Part shown: piece after piece, positions 20,525-25,772 of the stretch
How positions within the stretch are numbered: the stretch's first letter is position 1
How the letters are laid out: every line of letters begins with the position of its first letter
IMG/VR virus record: IMGVR_UViG_3300001847_000680
Span: 1-28,601 of that record
Strand: one strand, 5' to 3'
Source: a virus
Length of the DNA stretch: 28,601 nucleotides
Notes under the pieces: model-generated
Database searches by the model: none
Told to the model about the DNA's origin: nothing
Seen by the model: only the letters and a program-made list of their open reading frames with translations
Position numbers and translations under genes: made by a program

Positions 20525-21439
20525 ATGGCTGTTAATCTTTCAAACATCAAAGACCTGCTTCTGCCGGGTCTTCGCGGTGTCGAAGGTAAGTACGAGATGA
20601 TCCCGTCTCAGTACGACAAAATCTTCACCAAGCACGATTCGAAGATGGCTCTCGAGCGCACCGCCGAAATGCGGTACCTCGGCCTCGCCCAGCTCAAGAC
20701 CGAAGGCGGCCAGACCGCGTTCGACAACAGCGCCGGCGAACGCTTCGTCTACAATCAGGAACATACGGAAATCGCCCTTGGCTACGCGATTACTCGCAAG
20801 GCCATCGACGACAACCTGTATAAGACGCAGTTCCATCCGTCGAACCTCGGTCTGATCGAGAGCTTCCAGCAGACCAAGGAAATCTACGGCGCCAACATCC
20901 TGAACACGGCGACCACCTACAATGCCGCTATTGGCGGCGACGGTGTCGCTTTGTGCGCTTCCAACCACCCGATTGATGGTGGCACGGTTGCGAATATTCC
21001 GACGACCGCGGTCGACCTCAACGAAGCAACGCTTCTCAACGGCATGATCTCGGTTCGTACGAACTTCAAGGATCAGGCCGGCCTGAAGGTCTTCGCCCGT
21101 GCGCGCAAGCTCATCGTGGCGCCCCAGAACGAGCCAGTCGCAATTCGTCTGACCAAGACGGAACTGCGCCCCGGCACTGCAGATAACGACGTCAACGCGT
21201 TGCTCTCGACGGCCGGCGGTCTGCCCGAAGGATACATGGTCAACGACTTCTTGACGTCTCCGTATCCATGGTTCCTGCTTACGAATATCGACGGCCTCTC
21301 CTACATGGAGCGCGTCAAGTTCGAGACGGATATGCAGGTCGATTTTGTGACCGACAACCTGCTGGTGAAGGGCTACGAGCGGTATAGCTTCGGCTACTAC
21401 AACTGGCGCAGCATCTTCGGCAGTTTCCCGACCTCGTAA
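20525..21439 (+). CDS. Major capsid protein
   Basis: A 304-residue protein with a clean AAGGAG ribosome-binding site. The sequence has features of phage major head subunits of the Mu gpT-like, HK97-fold type: 'DKIFTKHDSKMALERTAEMRYLG' near the N-terminus, 'LGYAITRKAIDDNLY', 'ARKLIVAPQNEPVAIRL', and the C-terminal 'FVTDNLLVKGYERYSFGYYNWRSIFGS'. Length and context (scaffold-like gene upstream, small structural genes downstream) fit the major subunit that forms the icosahedral shell. No leader peptide for proteolysis is obvious. Confidence 0.88.
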   Translation: MAVNLSNIKDLLLPGLRGVEGKYEMIPSQYDKIFTKHDSKMALERTAEMRYLGLAQLKTEGGQTAFDNSAGERFVYNQEHTEIALGYAITRKAIDDNLYKTQFHPSNLGLIESFQQTKEIYGANILNTATTYNAAIGGDGVALCASNHPIDGGTVANIPTTAVDLNEATLLNGMISVRTNFKDQAGLKVFARARKLIVAPQNEPVAIRLTKTELRPGTADNDVNALLSTAGGLPEGYMVNDFLTSPYPWFLLTNIDGLSYMERVKFETDMQVDFVTDNLLVKGYERYSFGYYNWRSIFGSFPTS

Positions 21440-21460
21440 CAACAGGAAAGGAGCAGCCTA

Positions 21461-21997
21461 ATGGCTACGGTCATCAACGACATCCAGCCCGGGCAGTCAC
21501 CAAACCCAAACGGGAGCCCGGCGACCGCCGGGACCACCCTGACGGGTCCGGTCCTCGCCGGCACGGTGTTCAACAGCGACGGCACCGGCAACCTTGCCGG
21601 TGTTGGCAACCCGACGGGCACCCAGAACATCGGCTACGTACAGATGGCGCAGAGCGCCGTTGTCACGCAGGCGGCTGGCGGTTGCGCGATCACCATTCCG
21701 GCTCAGAGCCAGATCACCGACATCTATCTGATGGTGACGACGGCTTGGACCGGAGCGGCGAAGACCTGTGGCATTGGTTCGACGGCTTCGGCAACGGCAT
21801 TTACTGCCGCCGCCGCAGTTTCGGCCACGGCCCTTGGTCAGATCACGATTACGCCGGGCACTGGTGCCACGCAGATCGCAAACTGGGACAACGTCGGCAA
21901 CACCGACGTCCAGTTCTTTGTTACTTCCACCAACACTGGCTCTGGAGTGGGAACCCTCACGGTTTGCTACTTGCAGGGCATCAATCTGGCTTCGTAA
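21461..21997 (+). CDS. Small capsid/virion structural protein (178 aa)
   Basis: A 178-residue protein rich in Gly, Thr, Ala and Ser, with a beta-strand character (GGCAITIPAQSQITDIYLMVTTAW; ALGQITITPGTG; GVGTLTVCYLQG). It follows the major capsid gene with an AAAGGAG site. Such proteins are commonly capsid stabilising or decoration proteins, but no specific motif confirms it. The N-terminus repeats 'PNPNGSPATAGTTLTGPVLAG', low complexity. Confidence 0.7.
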   Translation: MATVINDIQPGQSPNPNGSPATAGTTLTGPVLAGTVFNSDGTGNLAGVGNPTGTQNIGYVQMAQSAVVTQAAGGCAITIPAQSQITDIYLMVTTAWTGAAKTCGIGSTASATAFTAAAAVSATALGQITITPGTGATQIANWDNVGNTDVQFFVTSTNTGSGVGTLTVCYLQGINLAS

Positions 21998-22009
21998 GGA
22001 GACCTTGAT

Positions 22010-22402
22010 ATGAAGGCTCATCACAAGAAGGCGCGCCACCACAAGGCGCACGGCGGCGCCGAAAGCGCCATGAAGGGTGTTCCCGAGTACGAGCAGGACC
22101 TGCGTATGAATCCGGGCCGTCGTAATGCGGACGCCGAAACCATCTACGACGAGGCCGAGGCGGGCACGGGCCGCAAGCGTGGTGGCCGCACCAAGCGCAA
22201 GCACGGTGGCCATGTCGCGGCGCACGAGATGCACCCGAAGCACCACAAAAAGCACGTCGAAATGCACGGCAAGCATGCCATGCACCACGCGGGCCGCAAG
22301 CCGCGCAAGAGCGGAGGCCGGGCAGGTTCCAATATGAACCCGCTGTCGTCGGCCCACGCGGGCACCCCGGCCAAGGGGCGCCACACCGTCGATATCGACT
22401 GA
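22010..22402 (+). CDS. His/Lys/Arg-rich basic protein (130 aa)
   Basis: A 130-residue, strongly basic protein with 18 histidines (for example AHHKKARHHKAHGG and EMHPKHHKKHVEMHGKHAMHH) and several RGGR/KHGG/KSGGR sites. The C-terminus 'NPLSSAHAGTPAKGRHTVDID' is a pattern I recall from similar small phage proteins. Likely a nucleic-acid-binding or metal-binding internal virion protein; this is inferred from composition. It ends just before a strong terminator. Confidence 0.7.
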   Translation: MKAHHKKARHHKAHGGAESAMKGVPEYEQDLRMNPGRRNADAETIYDEAEAGTGRKRGGRTKRKHGGHVAAHEMHPKHHKKHVEMHGKHAMHHAGRKPRKSGGRAGSNMNPLSSAHAGTPAKGRHTVDID

Positions 22403-22409
22403 TTGTCGA

Positions 22410-22446
22410 TGGCGGGGGCTTCAGCCCCCGCCACTCTTTTCTTTTC
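22410..22446 (+). terminator. Rho-independent terminator after the His-rich protein
   Basis: TGGCGGGGGC (22410-22419) pairs perfectly with GCCCCCGCCA (22424-22433), loop TTCA, followed by the T-rich CTCTTTTCTTTTC (22434-22446). This 10-bp GC stem with a T-rich tail is a strong intrinsic terminator ending the head operon. Confidence 0.88.
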
Positions 22447-22457
22447 AGGAGGCCCGG

Positions 22458-22727
22458 ATGTCGGGGGCATGGACGCGCAAGGAAGGTAAGAACCCTGAAG
22501 GCGGCCTAAACGCCCGCGGCCGCGCCTCGCTGAAGGCCGAAGGCCACAACATCAAGCCGCCCGTTTCGCGCGAGCAAGCGCAGAAGTCAGATGCCTCTGC
22601 TGCACGGCGCGACAACTTCCGGGCCAGAATGTGCGGCATGAAGAAACGGCTTACGTCTGCCAAGACTGCACATGACCCCAACAGCCGGATCAATCTGGCG
22701 CTGAAGAAATGGGATGTGAAGTGCTGA
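22458..22727 (+). CDS. DUF6321-like small phage protein
   Basis: An 89-residue basic protein starting MSGAWTRKEGKNPEGG with a CAGGAGG site. The pattern 'AWTRKEGKNPEGGLNARGR' followed by 'KPPVSREQAQKSDASAARRDNF..RM.GM' and the C-terminal 'NLALKKWDVKC' matches DUF6321, a family widespread in marine and freshwater phages with no known function. It sits after the terminator, first gene of the tail block. Confidence 0.82.
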   Translation: MSGAWTRKEGKNPEGGLNARGRASLKAEGHNIKPPVSREQAQKSDASAARRDNFRARMCGMKKRLTSAKTAHDPNSRINLALKKWDVKC

Positions 22728-22728
22728 C

Positions 22729-22908
22729 ATGACCGAACGCAAGAAATTCTGGGAGAAACTCCCGCCGTCCGACCACAAGGACAAGCACCTGAGCACGAAG
22801 GGCGTGAAGGTTGCGAAGGCCAAGGCGCGCATCTCCGGGCGCCCCTACCCGAACCTCATCGACAACGTGACCGCGGCACGGCTTGGCTATACGAAAGGTA
22901 CAAAGTAA
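22729..22908 (+). CDS. Small basic protein (59 aa)
   Basis: A 59-residue protein (MTERKKFWEKLPPSDHKDK), just below usual gene-length cutoffs. 'KHLSTKGVKVAKAKARISGRPYPNLIDNV' split over residues 20-50 and the ending 'AARLGY' match a widespread small phage protein type I recall, next to DUF6321 genes. It starts two bases after the previous stop and its stop is followed directly by the next ATG. Confidence 0.75.
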   Translation: MTERKKFWEKLPPSDHKDKHLSTKGVKVAKAKARISGRPYPNLIDNVTAARLGYTKGTK

Positions 22909-23562
22909 ATGAGGCCGATTACTGTCAGCGTCGGGCCGCTCGCGGCGGCGTCTGCGACCAACATCCGCACCGCATCGGCTATTGCTGGCGCAGGCGCCGT
23001 CACGCTGAACGGCTCGCTCGTCTCGAGCGGCGTCGCCACGCTCGACACGCAGCGTCGCGTGCTGTTCACCAGCGCGGGCAACGATAGCGGCATCACGTTC
23101 ACGATCAGCGGCACCAACAACAACAAAGACCTGATTAGCGAGACACTGACCGGCGGCAACGCCACCGGCGTCTACACGGTGCTCGATTACAAGACTGTCA
23201 CGTCGGTCACGGCGAGCGGCGCCTCGGCCGGCAACGTCTCGATTGGCACGAACGGCGTCGCCGGCTCGCCGTGGGTGATGCTCGATCCGTGGGCCTACGC
23301 CCCCGTCGCCGCGCAGCTCAACGTCAGCGGCACGGTGAACTACACGCTGCAGCAGACGCTCGACGACCCGAACGACCCGACGAACCCGGTCACGCCGGCG
23401 AACATGACGTGGATCAACTGCGCGGACACAACGGTGGTCGGCGTTACCGCGTCGGCGCAGACGAACTACGCCTTCGCGCCGCGCTACGTCCGCGTCCTGC
23501 TCAACAGCGGCACGGGTAGCGTCACGGGCACCTTCATCCAGCTCGGGGTGGTTTCGCGGTGA
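22909..23562 (+). CDS. Beta-rich structural protein (217 aa)
   Basis: A 217-residue protein rich in Val, Thr, Ser and Gly, with strong beta-strand character (MRPITVSVGPLAAAS, RRVLFTSAGNDSGITFTISGTN, SGTVNYTLQQTLDDPNDP, RYVRVLLNSGTGSVTGTFIQ). This layout resembles phage structural proteins in the adaptor/tail cluster that I recall from metagenomic podophages. No enzyme motif. It starts one base after the previous stop. Confidence 0.72.
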   Translation: MRPITVSVGPLAAASATNIRTASAIAGAGAVTLNGSLVSSGVATLDTQRRVLFTSAGNDSGITFTISGTNNNKDLISETLTGGNATGVYTVLDYKTVTSVTASGASAGNVSIGTNGVAGSPWVMLDPWAYAPVAAQLNVSGTVNYTLQQTLDDPNDPTNPVTPANMTWINCADTTVVGVTASAQTNYAFAPRYVRVLLNSGTGSVTGTFIQLGVVSR

Positions 23563-24239
23563 GTGGACTTTCTCTCTCGGGTACCGGCCTCACGATCACG
23601 GGCGGCAGCGGTGGCGGCGGCGGCGGCACGAGCGGCATGTTTGGGCCGGTGCTTACCAACGCAGCCGTCCCAACCTCGGCAAGCACCGGCCTGACGACGT
23701 GGCAGAACCAAGTGTCTTCGACGGTCGCCGATACTCCTGTCGGGATTGCGATGACGCTGGCACCCAGCGGCAGTCCGGGTTTTTCTTACAGGACCCGTCC
23801 AGCGCCCGCCACGCCGTACACCGCAACGGCGCTGATCTCGTGCATCGCCAATACCGACAACTACGTTTCGTCCGCGCTGATGTTTTCAGACGGCACGAAG
23901 AACACGCAGGTCTTCTGGAGCTATACAAACACCGCGAACTTGACGTACATCGTGCAGAACAACAACAGCCCGACTTCGTTTGCGGGCAACCTGTTCGTTG
24001 CGGCCTCAGCGCCTTATCCCAATCCGCTTTGGCTGCAAATTCAGGATGACGGCACCAACGTCTACTTCCGCGTCAGCGCGGACGGGTACAATTTCATCAC
24101 GCCATACTCGATGGCTAAAGCGGGCAGCTTTCTGGGTGCTTCGGGCTACACCAATATCGGCTGGGGCATCTCCTATCAGGCGGGTTATTCGGGCACGCCC
24201 AACATAATCGGCACCCTCATGTACTGGAACATATCGTAA
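23559..24239 (+). CDS. Jelly-roll-like structural protein (226 aa)
   Basis: A 226-residue protein with a GTG start overlapping the preceding stop (GTGA). The N-terminus is a Gly-rich linker (GGSGGGGGGTSG). The remainder is beta-rich with many aromatic residues (SALMFSDGTKNTQVFWSY; WLQIQDDGTNVYFRVSADGYNFITPYS; GWGISYQAGYSG), a pattern seen in concanavalin-like lectin folds. A surface or receptor-binding accessory protein of the virion is possible, but the assignment is by pattern only. Confidence 0.65.
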   Translation: MSGLSLSGTGLTITGGSGGGGGGTSGMFGPVLTNAAVPTSASTGLTTWQNQVSSTVADTPVGIAMTLAPSGSPGFSYRTRPAPATPYTATALISCIANTDNYVSSALMFSDGTKNTQVFWSYTNTANLTYIVQNNNSPTSFAGNLFVAASAPYPNPLWLQIQDDGTNVYFRVSADGYNFITPYSMAKAGSFLGASGYTNIGWGISYQAGYSGTPNIIGTLMYWNIS

Positions 24240-24571
24240 TGGCCGTCACTTACACCCTTACGCCCCTCAGCATGTCGGTTGCCCCTGCCCAGAGCGGCCA
24301 GCAGAACGTCGTAGTGAATGTGCTGTGGGAATACACGGCGACGGATGGCGTCTACGTTGCCAACAGCGGGCCGGGGAATACATCTTTCACCTATTCTTCG
24401 GGCGGTTCATTCACGCCCTACAATCAGCTTACCCAAACGCAAGTTGCCGGGTGGGTGACAAGTTCGTGGACGCCCCAACAGACGGCGCTTTACCAGAAGC
24501 AGCTTGCCGACAACATTGCGGCCCAGCAAGCCGCGCAGTACGCCACCCCTCCTTTGCCGTGGGCCACATGA
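24239..24571 (+). CDS. Small structural protein (110 aa)
   Basis: A 110-residue protein beginning right at the preceding stop (TAATG). 'VVVNVLWEYTATDG' and 'FTPYNQLTQTQVAGWVTSSW' followed by 'YQKQLADNIAAQQ' and terminal 'LPWAT' form a pattern I recall from phage proteins near adaptor and tail fibre genes (DUF7936-like, tentative). The last residues form a helix. Unknown function. The stop overlaps the next ATG (ATGA). Confidence 0.65.
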   Translation: MAVTYTLTPLSMSVAPAQSGQQNVVVNVLWEYTATDGVYVANSGPGNTSFTYSSGGSFTPYNQLTQTQVAGWVTSSWTPQQTALYQKQLADNIAAQQAAQYATPPLPWAT

Positions 24572-25260
24572 CCACGAGCGGCACCTACACCTTCGATCCG
24601 TCGCTTGGCGAGCTGACGCTTTACGCCTTCAACCTCTGCCAGCTCAGGAACACGTCGCTGACGCAGGAGCACCTGCAAAGCGCACGCATCGCGACGAACC
24701 TGATGCTGTCGACGTGGTCGAATCAAGGCGTCAACCTATGGGCTGTCGATCTCGTCACGACGCCGGTGACGCAGGGCGTCACGACGTATTCGGTCGACAG
24801 CAACACTGTCATGATCCTCGATGCGTACATGGTGACACCCCAGAGTGGCGGAAACATCGACCGCGTCATCCTGCCGGTCAGCCGCTCCGAATACGCGACG
24901 TATCCGAACAAGGAGCAGCAGGGCTTCCCGACGGTCTACTGGTTCGACCGCCTGATCAATCCGACGGTGACGCTGTGGCCGGTGCCGGACGGCAGCAGCA
25001 CGTCGGCGCTGAAGTACTATCGCGTTCGTCGGCTGCAGGACGCGAGCCTGACGAACGCGCAGACCGTCGACATTCCGTACCTCTGGCTCGAGGCGTTTGC
25101 CGACGGCCTCGCCTACCGGCTGGCGAAGGTGTGGAACCCGGAGATCGCCGTGGGGCTCAAGGCCGCGGCCGACGAGACTTACAAGATCGCGGCCGAACAG
25201 AACATCGAGCAGGCTTCTCAATTCATTAGCCCGCAGATTTTTGGCTACTATCGGCCGTGA
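24568..25260 (+). CDS. Head-tail adaptor (P22 gp4-like)
   Basis: A 230-residue protein starting MTTSGTYTFDPSLGELTLYAFNL. A longer open frame exists upstream, but the ATGA overlap with the previous gene fixes the start here. 'LTQEHLQSARIATNLMLSTWSNQGVNLWAVDL' and 'YSVDSNTVMILDAYM', together with the helical C-terminus 'YLWLEAFADGLAYRLAKVWNPE', match the family of podovirus packaged-DNA-stabilising adaptors related to P22 gp4. This protein binds below the portal and connects it to the tail. It is somewhat longer than P22 gp4 (166 aa). Confidence 0.78.
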   Translation: MTTSGTYTFDPSLGELTLYAFNLCQLRNTSLTQEHLQSARIATNLMLSTWSNQGVNLWAVDLVTTPVTQGVTTYSVDSNTVMILDAYMVTPQSGGNIDRVILPVSRSEYATYPNKEQQGFPTVYWFDRLINPTVTLWPVPDGSSTSALKYYRVRRLQDASLTNAQTVDIPYLWLEAFADGLAYRLAKVWNPEIAVGLKAAADETYKIAAEQNIEQASQFISPQIFGYYRP

Positions 25261-25268
25261 GGTGAGCC

Positions 25269-25772
25269 ATGGGCTATGCATCACGGTCAGGACGAGCAAG
25301 AACCAGCCCTTCAGGGCCGCAGGCGCATGCGATCTGCGACCGTTGTGGTTTCCGCTATAATCACGTCGACCTGCAATGGCAATTTGATTGGCGCGGCGCG
25401 ACGCTTCAAAACACACGCGTCCTCGTCTGCGACCGCTGCAACGACGACCAGCAACAACAGCTTCGCGCCATCGTGATCCCGGCCGATCCAGTGCCGATCA
25501 TGAACCCGCGCGTGCAGGACTTCGTTGCCGCTTCGACGACGCGACGCGCGACCAGCGGCCAGAACACTATTGACCCGACGACCGGCATTCCGATCCCCGG
25601 CGACGTCGTCCGCATCACGCAGGGCGATCAGACCCGCGTCACGCAGCAGACGGGCGAAGCGCCGGGCGGCCTTAATCAGCAGCCGGGCACCGACCCGAAT
25701 GCGCCGGGAGATGCCGACCCCGGACTGCCCTACGAGAATACCGACGTGCCGGAAACAGGACCGCTATCATGA
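25269..25772 (+). CDS. Zinc-ribbon structural protein (167 aa)
   Basis: A 167-residue protein with a GAGGTGA site. C23/C26 (ICDRCGF) and C54/C57 (VCDRCND) form a four-cysteine zinc ribbon flanking 'YNHVDLQWQFDWRGATLQNTRVL'. The C-terminal half is Pro/Gly/Thr-rich and low complexity. This form occurs between adaptor and tail fibre genes in many podophages, as I recall, and is probably a minor virion part. No enzyme motif. Its stop overlaps the tail fibre ATG (ATGA). Confidence 0.75.
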   Translation: MGYASRSGRARTSPSGPQAHAICDRCGFRYNHVDLQWQFDWRGATLQNTRVLVCDRCNDDQQQQLRAIVIPADPVPIMNPRVQDFVAASTTRRATSGQNTIDPTTGIPIPGDVVRITQGDQTRVTQQTGEAPGGLNQQPGTDPNAPGDADPGLPYENTDVPETGPLS

